DNA from: Marichromatium purpuratum 984
Lineage (GTDB): Bacteria; Pseudomonadota; Gammaproteobacteria; Chromatiales; Chromatiaceae
DNA: 64,000 bases
Direction of reading: 5' to 3'
NCBI RefSeq assembly: GCF_000224005.2
Contig: NZ_CP007031.1
Span: 1,517,001-1,581,000 of the forward strand
Shown: piece after piece, positions 17,055 to 24,627 of the stretch
Layout of the letters: each line of letters begins with the position of its first letter
Numbering within the stretch: position 1 is the stretch's first letter
Notes under the pieces: model-generated
What the model was told of the DNA's origin: nothing
The model's database searches: none
Seen by the model: only the letters and a program-made list of their open reading frames with translations
Program-made: the position numbers and the translations under genes

Positions 17055-17798
17055 ATGGATGTCCTGACCCTGGTCGGGCTCCTGCTGGGGCTGGTGGCCG
17101 TGGTCGGGGGATCCATCGCCAAGGGCAGTGGGCTGGGCGCGCTGTGGAATCTTGCCGCCTTCACCATCGTGGTGATCGGGACCCTGGGCGCGGCACTGGT
17201 CCAGGCTCGCCTGCCGGTGTTCCGTCATGCATTGCGCATCCTGCCCTGGGTGGTGCTCACCCCTCGGCTCGATCCTCAGGCAATGGTGAAGCGGCTGGTC
17301 GATTGGGCGCATCTGTCTCGTCGCGAGGGGCTGCTCGGTCTCGAGGCGCTCTCCGAGCAAGAGACCGATCCCTTCGTCCGCAAGGGGTTGCAGTTGCTCG
17401 TCGACGGCACCGAACCCCAGGTGCTGAGACAGATCCTCGAGTCGGACCTCGACAATCGTGAGCACTTCGACCTGCAGGGCGCTAGGGTCTTCGAGAGTAT
17501 GGGCATCTATGCCCCGACCCTCGGCATCATCGGGGCGGTGATGGGGTTGATGGCGGTGATGCAGAACCTGGCCGACCCGAGCAAGCTTGGCCCGGGGATT
17601 GCTGCGGCATTCGTGGCCACCATCTACGGGATCGCCTCGGCCAATCTGCTGTTCCTGCCGGTCTCGAACAAGCTCAAGGGGTTGATCCAGGCGCGGGTCA
17701 ATTATCAGACGATGCTCCTCGAGGGGTTGGTGGCGATCGCAGAGGGTGAGAACCCGCGCAACATCGAGAACAAGCTGAGCGGCTTCATCCAGCGTTGA
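17055..17798 (+). CDS. motC: Flagellar stator subunit MotC (MotA/PomA family)
   Basis: MotC (247 aa) is the A-type stator subunit whose cytoplasmic loop drives the rotor. It has four predicted membrane helices: two near the N terminus (about 2-22, 30-50) and two at about 145-170 and 180-200, the latter with the family motif APTLGIIGAVMGL. Charged residues in the loop (about 70-110) are those expected to contact FliG. ATG 17055 follows the cheB stop by one base. Position between cheB and a MotB-like gene matches the Pseudomonas motCD locus. Ion specificity cannot be read reliably from the sequence. Confidence 0.95.
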   Translation: MDVLTLVGLLLGLVAVVGGSIAKGSGLGALWNLAAFTIVVIGTLGAALVQARLPVFRHALRILPWVVLTPRLDPQAMVKRLVDWAHLSRREGLLGLEALSEQETDPFVRKGLQLLVDGTEPQVLRQILESDLDNREHFDLQGARVFESMGIYAPTLGIIGAVMGLMAVMQNLADPSKLGPGIAAAFVATIYGIASANLLFLPVSNKLKGLIQARVNYQTMLLEGLVAIAEGENPRNIENKLSGFIQR

Positions 17799-17806
17799 GG
17801 TGGTCC

Positions 17807-18742
17807 ATGGCGCGACGGCGCAGACACGACGACCATGCCAACCATGAGGCCTGGGCCATCCCCTACGGAGACCTGGTGACCCTGCTGATGGCCTTCTTCG
17901 TGGTGATGTATGCGGTCTCGAGCATCGATGCCGGAAAGTATCGAGTGCTTTCCGACTCGCTGGAGCAGGCCTTCGGGTCGCAGGCCAAGGTCTCGCCGGT
18001 ACAGATCGGTGAGCCGTTGCCGGGCGATGCCTTGATCGGTGAGGACATGCGTCGCACGCTCGCCCCGATCAGCAGCAGTCTGGCGCTGCTCGACCCGGCG
18101 CTGCTCGACCCTCTGGTCGACATGACCGACTCGTCCGCCGATATCACGGTGCGCAGCATCCTCGAGGGGGTGCCGGATGTGCGCAAGCGCGAGATACTAC
18201 GCGAGATCGGCGAAATGGCCGGTGAGATCGAGGAGGCGCTCGGCGGGCTGGTCGATGACGGGCGTATTCAGGTCGATCGTCAGGCCTACTGGCTGGAGAT
18301 CGAGATCAACACCAGCCTGCTGTTCCTCAGTGGCTCGGCGACTCTGGAGCCGGCCGCCCTGCCGGTCCTGGAGGAGGTGGCCAAGGTGCTGGCAAGGCGC
18401 GATTCGCGCATCCATGTCGAGGGGCATACCGACGATCTGCCGATCGGCAACTCGATCTACCCCTCGAACTGGGAGCTGTCATCGGGGCGTGCGGCAACGG
18501 TGGTCAATCTGTTTGCGCAGAATGGTGTTGATCCCCGTCGCATGGTGGCGATCGGCTATGGTGAGTTCCAGCCTGTCGCATCCAACGACACCGCCGAGGG
18601 GCGGGCGCGTAATCGGCGCGTGGCCATCGTGGTGCTGCCGGGGCCACCGCCGCGCGCTCACGAGCGCGTCGAGCCCGAATGGCTCAAGCGTGATCATATT
18701 GTCCCCGAGGTGGACGAATTCGACGTCGTACCCGGGGATTGA
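17807..18742 (+). CDS. motD: Flagellar stator subunit MotD (MotB family)
   Basis: MotD (311 aa) pairs with MotC to form the ion channel and anchors it to peptidoglycan. A basic N terminus precedes one transmembrane helix (about 20-42) containing the channel Asp in AIPYGDLVTLLMAFFVVMYA. A plug/linker region follows, then an OmpA-type peptidoglycan-binding domain (about 160-290) with VEGHTDDLPIG and RARNRRVAIVV. ATG 17807 is preferred because GAGGTGG precedes it at proper distance; a TTG four codons earlier overlaps the motC stop. Confidence 0.96.
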   Translation: MARRRRHDDHANHEAWAIPYGDLVTLLMAFFVVMYAVSSIDAGKYRVLSDSLEQAFGSQAKVSPVQIGEPLPGDALIGEDMRRTLAPISSSLALLDPALLDPLVDMTDSSADITVRSILEGVPDVRKREILREIGEMAGEIEEALGGLVDDGRIQVDRQAYWLEIEINTSLLFLSGSATLEPAALPVLEEVAKVLARRDSRIHVEGHTDDLPIGNSIYPSNWELSSGRAATVVNLFAQNGVDPRRMVAIGYGEFQPVASNDTAEGRARNRRVAIVVLPGPPPRAHERVEPEWLKRDHIVPEVDEFDVVPGD

Positions 18743-18819
18743 TCCCGGCGCCGTCGCCGACCATCATTCAGAATGACCTCCGGCGATGCGTGATGGCCGG
18801 ACATCAAGGCGAGGAATCC

Positions 18820-19305
18820 ATGAGCGAACCAAACACCCAGACCAATACTGCGGGCACCTCCTCCTCCTTCGTAACCTTCAGCCTGGCAGAGGAGACCTAT
18901 GCCATCGATGTGCTGCAGGTCCAGGAGGTGCTCAAGATCACCGAGATCGCGCCGGTACCCGGCGTGCCCGATTACATCCTCGGGATCATCAACCTGCGCG
19001 GTGACGTGGTCACCGTGATCGATGCGCGCCGGCGCATGGGGCTGCCGCCGCGTGCGCCCGATGATGCCTCGCGCATCGTCATCATCGACATCGACAACCA
19101 GAATGTCGGCATCCTGGTCGATGCGGTGGCGGAGGTCGTGCAGATCGATGCCGACTCGGTCGATCCGGCGCCGGCGGTGGGCAATGACCAGAGCAGCCGC
19201 TTCATCCTCGGCGTGACCAGTACCGAGGAGGGGCTGACCATTCTGATCAGTCTCGAGAAACTGCTCTCCGATGACGAGTGGGAGCTGGTGCGTAGCGTCG
19301 GCTGA
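18820..19305 (+). CDS. cheW: Chemotaxis coupling protein CheW
   Basis: CheW (161 aa) bridges chemoreceptors to CheA in the signalling array. A Thr/Ser-rich N-terminal tail of about 17 residues precedes a standard CheW fold, with VTFSLAEETYAIDVLQVQEV, VPGVPDYILGIINLRGDVV and a late VTSTEEGLTILISLEKLL. ATG 18820 is chosen because GAGGAA lies just upstream; a longer frame starting at 18739 lacks a good site. In Pseudomonas and Vibrio, ParC and ParP normally lie between the stator genes and cheW; here cheW follows motD directly. Confidence 0.96.
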   Translation: MSEPNTQTNTAGTSSSFVTFSLAEETYAIDVLQVQEVLKITEIAPVPGVPDYILGIINLRGDVVTVIDARRRMGLPPRAPDDASRIVIIDIDNQNVGILVDAVAEVVQIDADSVDPAPAVGNDQSSRFILGVTSTEEGLTILISLEKLLSDDEWELVRSVG

Positions 19306-19310
19306 TCCTG

Positions 19311-19342
19311 GGCACCGCGGGCGCATAGCCCGCGGTTCCCGG
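19311..19342 (+). terminator. Strong GC hairpin just after cheW
   Basis: A perfect 9-bp inverted repeat (ACCGCGGGC at 19314-19322 and GCCCGCGGT at 19328-19336, loop GCATA) begins 9 bases after the cheW stop. GGG and CCC outside a single mismatch can extend the stem. There is no T-run on the 3' side, so it may be a transcript-stabilising or attenuating structure rather than an efficient intrinsic terminator. Confidence 0.45.
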
Positions 19343-19376
19343 CCAGGGTTGGTCGAGGCGGCTCAGGAGGGAGTGT

Positions 19377-19772
19377 ATGAGCGATCCGATCAAGCCGACG
19401 CTACCCGTCCAGTCCGGCCTCAGGGGACGCGACTCGGACGAGGACCAGGGGCAGGCGGCGGCGCTGTGGAGTCCTTTGCTGCGTCGCCGGGCTGGGCTGC
19501 GCGAGCGTCGTCAGACCGAGCGGCGCCAGGGCGAGCGTCGTCGACTCGAGCGCCGCCTCGCGGAGCGACGTTCACAGGAACGGCGCGCCGGCGCGCCGCG
19601 CGCGCTGGAGCGTCGCCAGCAGGAGCGGCGGCTGGGGGAGCGGCGATTGGGCGATCGACGACACACCGAGCGTCGTCGCCCGGGCGATGCCCCACCGGCC
19701 TCTGGTGGAAGCGGTGTATCGCGCCGCCCGATCGGCAGGAAACGTCGGGGGTTCATCGATGAGTATGCCTAG
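19377..19772 (+). CDS. Unrecognised highly basic protein made of xxERR pentapeptide repeats
   Basis: The predicted protein (131 aa) resembles no family I know. Residues 41-100 are twelve consecutive pentapeptides, eleven of which end in ERR or DRR (QTERR, QGERR, RLERR, LAERR and so on); the seventh, AGAPR, is degenerate. The flanks are non-repetitive: an acidic N-terminal stretch (DSDEDQGQ, about 19-26) and a basic tail ending FIDEYA. AGGAGG lies 9 bases before the ATG, which supports translation. The region is also open on the reverse strand, a side effect of the repeat. It sits between cheW and a DUF2802 gene, so a motility link is possible but unproven. A long charged helix that binds nucleic acid or acidic lipids is conceivable. 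Confidence 0.55.
   Translation: MSDPIKPTLPVQSGLRGRDSDEDQGQAAALWSPLLRRRAGLRERRQTERRQGERRRLERRLAERRSQERRAGAPRALERRQQERRLGERRLGDRRHTERRRPGDAPPASGGSGVSRRPIGRKRRGFIDEYA
19497..19676 (+). repeat. Coding 15-bp minisatellite (twelve xxERR units)
   Basis: Twelve 15-bp units encode residues 41-100 of the preceding protein. Third-codon positions and the first two codons of each unit vary, so the repeat is conserved at protein rather than DNA level, which argues for selection on the ERR spacing. Confidence 0.75.
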
Positions 19773-19839
19773 CCGGGAAGTCGGGGTGCGATCCGTATCG
19801 CAGCCGAGCCTCCTTGCCGACCGCTGAGAGCCTGAGCCC

Positions 19840-20286
19840 TTGATCAGTCTGGCGGAAATCCTGGCCATCCTGGCACTGTTGGCGGCAGCGCTCGCGCTTG
19901 CCGCCTTCGTCTATCTGTGGCGCGAAACACGCAGGTTACGGCACGACCTGAGAGGTCTCGATCCCGTGCTGCAGACCCTGCATCGCGATCTCCGGGTCAT
20001 CGCTGGCGAGAGCTTCCATCGCGGTCAGGACCGGGTGATGCTGGTCAATGCCCTGGAGCGCCTGGCCGATCAGCAGCAGGAGATGCGCCTCGAGATGCGT
20101 ATGCGCGATGCCGATCAGAGTCCCTATGCTCAGGCGATCAAGCTCATCCGCAGTGGCCAGAGCCGGGAGCAGGTCCGTCGACTCTGCGCCCTGACCGACG
20201 CCGAACTCGAGCTGCTCTTCGGGCTGCACGGACATGGCATCAGTGGTGAGTACGCCTCCGACCGGCTGTCCGACACGGGGTCCTGA
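19840..20286 (+). CDS. DUF2802 membrane protein
   Basis: This small protein (148 aa) has one N-terminal transmembrane helix (about residues 5-27), then a charged helical segment (LRHDLRGLDPVLQTLHRDL), and a C-terminal region (QAIKLIRSGQSREQVRRLCALTDAELELL) that matches the DUF2802 pattern, which reads like a small helix-turn-helix. DUF2802 genes characteristically follow cheW at the end of the Pseudomonas-type flagellar/chemotaxis chain, and that is the arrangement here. The start is TTG 19840, with weak support. The function is unknown. Confidence 0.8.
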   Translation: MISLAEILAILALLAAALALAAFVYLWRETRRLRHDLRGLDPVLQTLHRDLRVIAGESFHRGQDRVMLVNALERLADQQQEMRLEMRMRDADQSPYAQAIKLIRSGQSREQVRRLCALTDAELELLFGLHGHGISGEYASDRLSDTGS

Positions 20287-20321
20287 TGAGCGCCGGGGCC
20301 TCGTCGCACGCCCTTCAGTCT

Positions 20322-20636
20322 TCAGTCCTGCCCGCGCGGCTCCTGGTGTTGCTGTCGCGGATCGATGCCGGCGAGTGCGAACACGAACGCCAGGACCTCG
20401 GCGACGGCGACATAGAGTTCCGCCGGGATCTCGTCGCCAATCGGGATCTGTGCCAATGCCTCGGCGAGTTGGCGGTCGGCGTGCAGTGGGATGTCGTGGG
20501 CCTCGGCGATACGCATGATCTGCTCGGCGGTGACGCCCAGCCCCGAGGCGGTGATCCGTGGCGCGTTGCGCGTGTCCCAGTGCAGCGCGACCGCCTTGCT
20601 TGGCGCTTCCTCGGATAGATCATCGTGCTTGCTCAT
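20322..20636 (-). CDS. FlhB cytoplasmic C-terminal domain-like protein (FlhX type)
   Basis: This protein (104 aa) corresponds to the FlhB C-terminal cleavage fragment alone: AVALHWDTRNAPRITASGLG, a central helix, then PIGDEIPAELYVAVAEVLAFVFAL, which parallels the end of full FlhB. It has no membrane helices and no NPTH-type motif; its conserved part begins about where cleaved FlhB would begin. Related stand-alone proteins (FlhX, FlhB2) can substitute for the FlhB fragment in Helicobacter. Its start codon overlaps the stop of the upstream FliK-like gene by 4 bases, suggesting that the two act together in export control. True FlhB is at 6331-7485. Confidence 0.88.
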   Translation of the reverse strand: MSKHDDLSEEAPSKAVALHWDTRNAPRITASGLGVTAEQIMRIAEAHDIPLHADRQLAEALAQIPIGDEIPAELYVAVAEVLAFVFALAGIDPRQQHQEPRGQD

Positions 20637-22003
20637 GCCTGCTCGCTGATCAATGGCCCGGAGTGGCGCGCCGGGTCCGGTGTCTGGCCCTGCCCCGCGT
20701 GGAGGGCGGCGACCTCGAGTTCACGCGCCTCGAGCTGTTCGCGCAGGAGCGGCAATCTGCTGCGCAGCAGCGCCACGGTCGGCGCGCGCTCGGCCAGCAG
20801 GCTCGCGCTCAAGCGCTGCCCCCTGAGCGTCAGCCGAATCGTGAGTGGTCCGAGTTCGGTTAGATCCAGCCGCAGCCGGATCGTCCACCCTGCCTCTTCG
20901 ACTTCGCCTTGTCCGCGTTCGCGCTCGATCTCGGCCTGAACGGTGCCGACACCGCCGCTGTGGCGATAGGGGAGGTCGAGCACCCAGCGCGGCTGTTCGG
21001 CCTCCTGCTCCAAGGGCTGTAGTTGAAGGCTGACGAGCTGCTTGAGCATGCCCTCGGCCTCCTGCTCCAACGCCTTTCCGATACTCATCGTGGGCGGCGT
21101 GGGCATGGGCGCGCGGGCTTCGGTGTCGCTCGCCTCGCGGTTGTGACGTCTGATCTGGTCGGCGAACTGTAGCAGCTGTGCCTTGAGGTCCTCGCCGAGT
21201 CTGGCATCGGTGAGCGCGCCGGGGGTGAGCGCGAGCTGCGCGAGCCGGGCCTCGAGCCAGATCCCCGATCCCTCGACGGCACGCTGTAGCCCGTTGGGTT
21301 CGGTGAGTGTGCTGGGGGCGGGCAAACGGCTGATCAGGCGCTCGAGTCGGTCGTTGAGCGCGACGGCGGTGGTGCTTGGTGCCGGTGTCTGCCCCTTGGT
21401 TTGTACCGTGCCGCTGGCCTCGTGGCCGAGTCGTCTGCTCCATTCGGTCAGGGTTTCGGCCAGTGCGCGCGCCTGTGGCAGATGTAGCCTGATCTGCTGG
21501 GTGAGCCAGTCGCGCGTCATCGTCTCGGTGTTCGCGCGTGGGACAGAAAAGTTCTCGGGCGGAGCGGGAGGCGGTTGGGCGGGGAGTAGCCGTAACGTCG
21601 GGATCGGGCGCAGCGCCACAACCTCGGCGGTTGGCCGCGCCGACTGCGGTGCGACGCCCGCTTGAGTGGGGAGCGGCGGCGTTGACGCTGCTGTGGATGC
21701 GCTCGGGGGCTGATGAGGGGTGAGCAATGGGCCGGTCGCCTGTGCAGGGGGCTGTGGCGATGGTGGCGGTGCCAGCAAGCGCAGCTGCAGCGGGGCGGAC
21801 CAGGTGGTGCCCGGGCCCGGGGGGCGGACCCGGACGAAGACCTCTCCCGAGGCGACTGGTGTATTGCGCGCGGGGGTGGCGAGGTCGAGTTCGAGTTTCA
21901 GCCCGATGGTCAGCTCCAGCGCCTGCTGTACCCTGACGCTGCCCTGCATCCGGCTGCTGCTCAGCAGTTGCGGCAGTGATTGACCTGGGATGGGTTCGCT
22001 CAT
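20633..22003 (-). CDS. FliK-like flagellar hook-length control paralogue
   Basis: This protein (456 aa) has the general build of FliK: a long Pro/Ala/Gln/Thr-rich middle (about 75-240) and a folded C-terminal domain (about 320-430) with WVLDLPYRHSGGVGTVQAEI and LTELGPLTIRLTLRGQRLSASLLAE, which resembles the Flg_hook domain. It differs from the main FliK (396-1823) in lacking the HPPSLG motif. Coupling by a 4-base overlap to the FlhB C-terminal-like gene mirrors the functional FliK-FlhB pairing. It lies 26 bases downstream of ycgR in a - strand group probably read from the flgM promoter. Confidence 0.8.
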   Translation of the reverse strand: MSEPIPGQSLPQLLSSSRMQGSVRVQQALELTIGLKLELDLATPARNTPVASGEVFVRVRPPGPGTTWSAPLQLRLLAPPPSPQPPAQATGPLLTPHQPPSASTAASTPPLPTQAGVAPQSARPTAEVVALRPIPTLRLLPAQPPPAPPENFSVPRANTETMTRDWLTQQIRLHLPQARALAETLTEWSRRLGHEASGTVQTKGQTPAPSTTAVALNDRLERLISRLPAPSTLTEPNGLQRAVEGSGIWLEARLAQLALTPGALTDARLGEDLKAQLLQFADQIRRHNREASDTEARAPMPTPPTMSIGKALEQEAEGMLKQLVSLQLQPLEQEAEQPRWVLDLPYRHSGGVGTVQAEIERERGQGEVEEAGWTIRLRLDLTELGPLTIRLTLRGQRLSASLLAERAPTVALLRSRLPLLREQLEARELEVAALHAGQGQTPDPARHSGPLISEQA

Positions 22004-22029
22004 GCGGGGCGTGGTGCGGGGCCTGCGGG

Positions 22030-22740
22030 TCAGACCGCGACCTTGCGTGCCTCACGCTGATAGTGGAGGGTTGCACGCATCAGTGCGCGCTCGGTGCCCT
22101 GATCGAGATTGACGATACGAAAGCCGGCGGCGAAGCGACCGGGCTCGGCCACTGGCCGGCTGTTGATCAGGACCGCTTCGCCGGTCAGCGGTGCGTTCAG
22201 GATCGGCAGCTGCATCCCCGAGTAGTGCAGCAGGGTGCCGGGCTCGACCCGAGCGATATCGCTCCAATCGACCTCGAGACAGAAGCCCTTGGCCGAGAGA
22301 TCGAGCAGTCGGCCGTTGAGTGTGTCGCTGGAGTTGACGTGGTGCAGGCAAACGTGACGGATCTCGCCAAAGGGCAGGGCGGCGCGAAAGATCTCGCGAC
22401 GCTGGAGATAGTTGAGTGCTTCGGGGTAGGGGCAGGCGTAGAGTGCGATGCCGTCTTCCTCGAGGATGTCGGCCACCCGGGTCGAGAAGCGGATCGCGAT
22501 CCCGCGCAGGTTGCCATAGACCCGGATCTCGTGGGCCTGGCCGACCTGCTGATGTCCTTCTTCGGGGTGGAGTTCGTCGAGAAACAGTGTGCGCTGTTCG
22601 CTCTCGAGGCGGATCAGCGAGGAGGCGAACAGTGGACCGTCGGGGTCGAGGCGGACGTTGACCACCAGCAGCCGGTGGTTCATGTCGCTGAGGATGGTCG
22701 AGATCCGTCCGGGGTTGGTGATCAGCTCTTCTGCGGCCAT
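22030..22740 (-). CDS. ycgR: Flagellar brake protein YcgR (FlgZ), c-di-GMP binding
   Basis: YcgR (236 aa) slows the flagellar motor when it binds c-di-GMP. An N-terminal YcgR domain (about 1-110) is followed by a PilZ domain. Both ligand-binding signatures are present: RxxxR in QRREIFRA (about residue 113) and the D-x-S-x-x-G pattern in LLDLSAKGFCLEV (about 148), so c-di-GMP binding is expected. It is followed by the FliK-like gene and preceded at 42 bases by flgN, the order known from Pseudomonas (flgM-flgN-flgZ). A large diguanylate cyclase/phosphodiesterase is encoded at 51608-55087. Confidence 0.93.
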   Translation of the reverse strand: MAAEELITNPGRISTILSDMNHRLLVVNVRLDPDGPLFASSLIRLESEQRTLFLDELHPEEGHQQVGQAHEIRVYGNLRGIAIRFSTRVADILEEDGIALYACPYPEALNYLQRREIFRAALPFGEIRHVCLHHVNSSDTLNGRLLDLSAKGFCLEVDWSDIARVEPGTLLHYSGMQLPILNAPLTGEAVLINSRPVAEPGRFAAGFRIVNLDQGTERALMRATLHYQREARKVAV

Positions 22741-22782
22741 GGTGCTGCTCGATCTATAGTTGCCAGGACGGGGCCGACGCCG

Positions 22783-23259
22783 TCAGGCGCGGCTGATGGT
22801 ACGGCTGTGTGACGTGCCGTTGTTGGCCTGGCCGCGCGGGTCGTAGGTGGTGGCGTTGGGGTCCTCGCCGCGGAGGATGCGCAGCGACAGAGTGACGCGC
22901 TTGCGGTCGCGATTGATCAGCGTGGCATTGGTGCGGTTGAGTTGGTCGCAGCGCACCACGTAGCCCCGCAGCGCATCCCAGCGCGGGGTGAGGTCGCGTC
23001 GTGGATCGACACGCTCGAGCAACCGCTCTACGCCCTGGGCGTCGAAGGTGTAGCCGGTGTCCTCGACCCACTGCTTCATGCGCAGCGTTTCCTCCTCGAG
23101 CTGGTCGGCCAGCTGCTGCTTGCCGGCGACGACGCGCTGCAACTCGTCGGGATCGCGCAACTCGATCGCCCGGGTCTCGTCGAGCAACGCCTGCTCCAGA
23201 CGGGTCGCCAGGGCGATCGCTGTTTCGAGCGAGTGGGCGAAGGGACCGGTGTGCTCCAT
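22783..23259 (-). CDS. flgN: Flagellar export chaperone FlgN
   Basis: FlgN (158 aa) is the cytoplasmic chaperone for the hook-filament junction proteins FlgK and FlgL. The protein is helical with a heptad-like core (LEQALLDETRAIELRDPDELQRVVAGKQQLADQLE), the FlgN pattern, and ends in a polar tail. It follows flgM by 26 bases, as expected for a flgMN operon. Its clients are encoded at 35052-39027. Confidence 0.93.
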   Translation of the reverse strand: MEHTGPFAHSLETAIALATRLEQALLDETRAIELRDPDELQRVVAGKQQLADQLEEETLRMKQWVEDTGYTFDAQGVERLLERVDPRRDLTPRWDALRGYVVRCDQLNRTNATLINRDRKRVTLSLRILRGEDPNATTYDPRGQANNGTSHSRTISRA

Positions 23260-23285
23260 GGGCCAACCTCAAGTCAGGCGGTGAT

Positions 23286-23597
23286 TCAGGCCAGCAGTTG
23301 CTCGAACTCGATGATGCTGTCGGCGAGCTGCTGGTTGTCGATCGGATAGCGGCCCTCGGCGATGGCCTGCTTGATCTGCGCGACCTTGGCCTCGTCGATC
23401 GGCGGCTCGGCCGACTCGCCACGCGATGCACTCATGCTCTTGGCCGCAGAGGTCAGCGTGACCGTCTCCCCACCCTCGCCGCCCGGGCGTGCCTGGGCCT
23501 CGCCCTCAGGCGCCTTGGCGCCACCGCGCACGCCGCTGCCGGCGGAGTTGTTGCCTTCGGTGCGAAACGCGGTCGTGGTGAGGTTCTTGATGTCCAT
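23286..23597 (-). CDS. flgM: Anti-sigma-28 factor FlgM
   Basis: FlgM (103 aa) binds FliA and is exported once the hook is complete, releasing late gene expression. The start MDIKNL is typical; a Gly/Glu-rich disordered segment (about 15-45) precedes the FliA-binding C-terminal half with VTLTSAAKSM and IDEAKVAQIKQAIAEGRYPID. ATG 23597 is chosen although the frame extends upstream, because a GGAAG site and a sigma-28 promoter lie immediately before it. The gene thus appears autoregulated through the sigma factor it inhibits. Confidence 0.95.
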   Translation of the reverse strand: MDIKNLTTTAFRTEGNNSAGSGVRGGAKAPEGEAQARPGGEGGETVTLTSAAKSMSASRGESAEPPIDEAKVAQIKQAIAEGRYPIDNQQLADSIIEFEQLLA

Positions 23598-23632
23598 TGG
23601 CGTTGCTTCCGATCGACGTGGGCTCACTGTTG

Positions 23633-23659
23633 GTAACGGCCGTCGACCAGGAAACTGTA
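23633..23659 (-). promoter_or_regulatory. Sigma-28 (FliA) promoter of flgM
   Basis: On the - strand the sequence reads TACAGTTT, 11 bases, GCCGTTAC. The FliA consensus is TAAAGTTT-N11-GCCGATAA, so 13 of 16 positions match at exact spacing. The implied start is about 28 bases before the flgM ATG. It would drive flgM, flgN, ycgR and probably the FliK-like and FlhB-like genes. Confidence 0.85.
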
Positions 23660-23697
23660 GTCCATTGTCGTGTGTCCGTCGCAGCCCCATCATATGG

Positions 23698-24444
23698 CTA
23701 CAATGGTACGTGGATATGCCCAGAGGGTTCCACATAGCCTTCGACGATCCGGCGCGAGGAGCGGTTACGCACGCGGATGCGTTCGCCCGCTGCTCCATCC
23801 TCAAGCGCCTCGCCGGACATTCGGACCATCAGGCCGCCGCTTCCCGAATAGATGGTGACCAGCTGTCCGCGCTCGACAAGCTTGCGCGGGGCGACATGAG
23901 CGCTGGTGATGACCTGCCCCGGGGTGAGCGCGCGTCGCGCCTCCATGCCGATCACGGCGTTCGGGTCCTTGAAGAAACCACCGCTCAGGCTCGAGACCTC
24001 CTGACGTTCACGTCGCAGGTCGGATGCCTGGATACGCTGCTCGCGGGCGATCGGTCTGGCGACGACCACGACTCGGGTGTGGCGCTCGATGCGAGCGGGG
24101 ACGAAGATCGACCATTGCACGGGTTCGGAGCAGCGCAGGTTGACGGTGGTCGGGCCGCTGGTGCGGGCGCCGGGGGCGAGACTGGCGCTCGGCGTGCGAT
24201 CACACCGCGCCAGCCGCAGGCGGGCGTCGATCTGGCCGACTAGAACCTCGATCTCGTCCGTGCCTGTTGTTTGGGTGATCGCCGAGAGATAGGTGGCCAC
24301 GGTATCGCGGAGGCGTTCGATCGACTCGATCTCGCCGGCTTGGCTGGTCGGCGCCGAGCACAGCAGGCAGAGAGTGCAGGCGAGGGCGATCGCCAGGCCG
24401 GTGGTGTGCTGTGTCGGGTTGTCGATCGTGGTGGGTGGTTGCAT
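23698..24444 (-). CDS. flgA: P-ring assembly chaperone FlgA
   Basis: FlgA (248 aa) is a periplasmic chaperone for P-ring (FlgI) assembly. ATG 24444 begins a signal peptide (hydrophobic core about residues 16-31, likely cleavage after SQA). The mature protein contains an N-terminal domain and the C-terminal SAF domain with ARPIAREQRIQASDLR, ARRALTPGQVITSAHV and VRNRSSRRIVEGYV. The longer upstream frame is not supported. FlgA is upstream of flgM on the same strand, with a candidate sigma-54 promoter in front. Confidence 0.95.
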   Translation of the reverse strand: MQPPTTIDNPTQHTTGLAIALACTLCLLCSAPTSQAGEIESIERLRDTVATYLSAITQTTGTDEIEVLVGQIDARLRLARCDRTPSASLAPGARTSGPTTVNLRCSEPVQWSIFVPARIERHTRVVVVARPIAREQRIQASDLRRERQEVSSLSGGFFKDPNAVIGMEARRALTPGQVITSAHVAPRKLVERGQLVTIYSGSGGLMVRMSGEALEDGAAGERIRVRNRSSRRIVEGYVEPSGHIHVPL

Positions 24445-24519
24445 GGGGGTCACCGCTGAAGTTGATGCTGGCGGGAGTGGCGGCGCGCGAAGGGGCCGGT
24501 TGTCCGATATGCGATTGCA

Positions 24520-24535
24520 TGCAGAAATCGCGCCG
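24520..24535 (-). promoter_or_regulatory. Candidate sigma-54 promoter of flgA
   Basis: The - strand reads CGGCGCGATTTCTGCA against TGGCACG-N4-TTGCA. The invariant GG and GC are spaced by exactly 10 bases, and three positions deviate from consensus. It lies 75 bases upstream of the flgA ATG. Sigma-54 control of early and mid flagellar genes is known for this gene arrangement in Pseudomonas and Vibrio. Confidence 0.6.
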
Positions 24536-24627
24536 GAGCCTGGTCCGGGGCAGAATCGATCGCGAGGCATCATCGGGGCATGACGCCCCGGAGAGGTGGA
24601 GACAAACGGGCGAAGGGGCCGAATTCA

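Noticed and set aside
19511-19756. Reverse-strand frame opposite the xxERR protein
   Set aside because: An Arg/Ser-rich mirror of the 15-bp repeat with no ribosome binding site; the + strand has a good site and sits in operon orientation.
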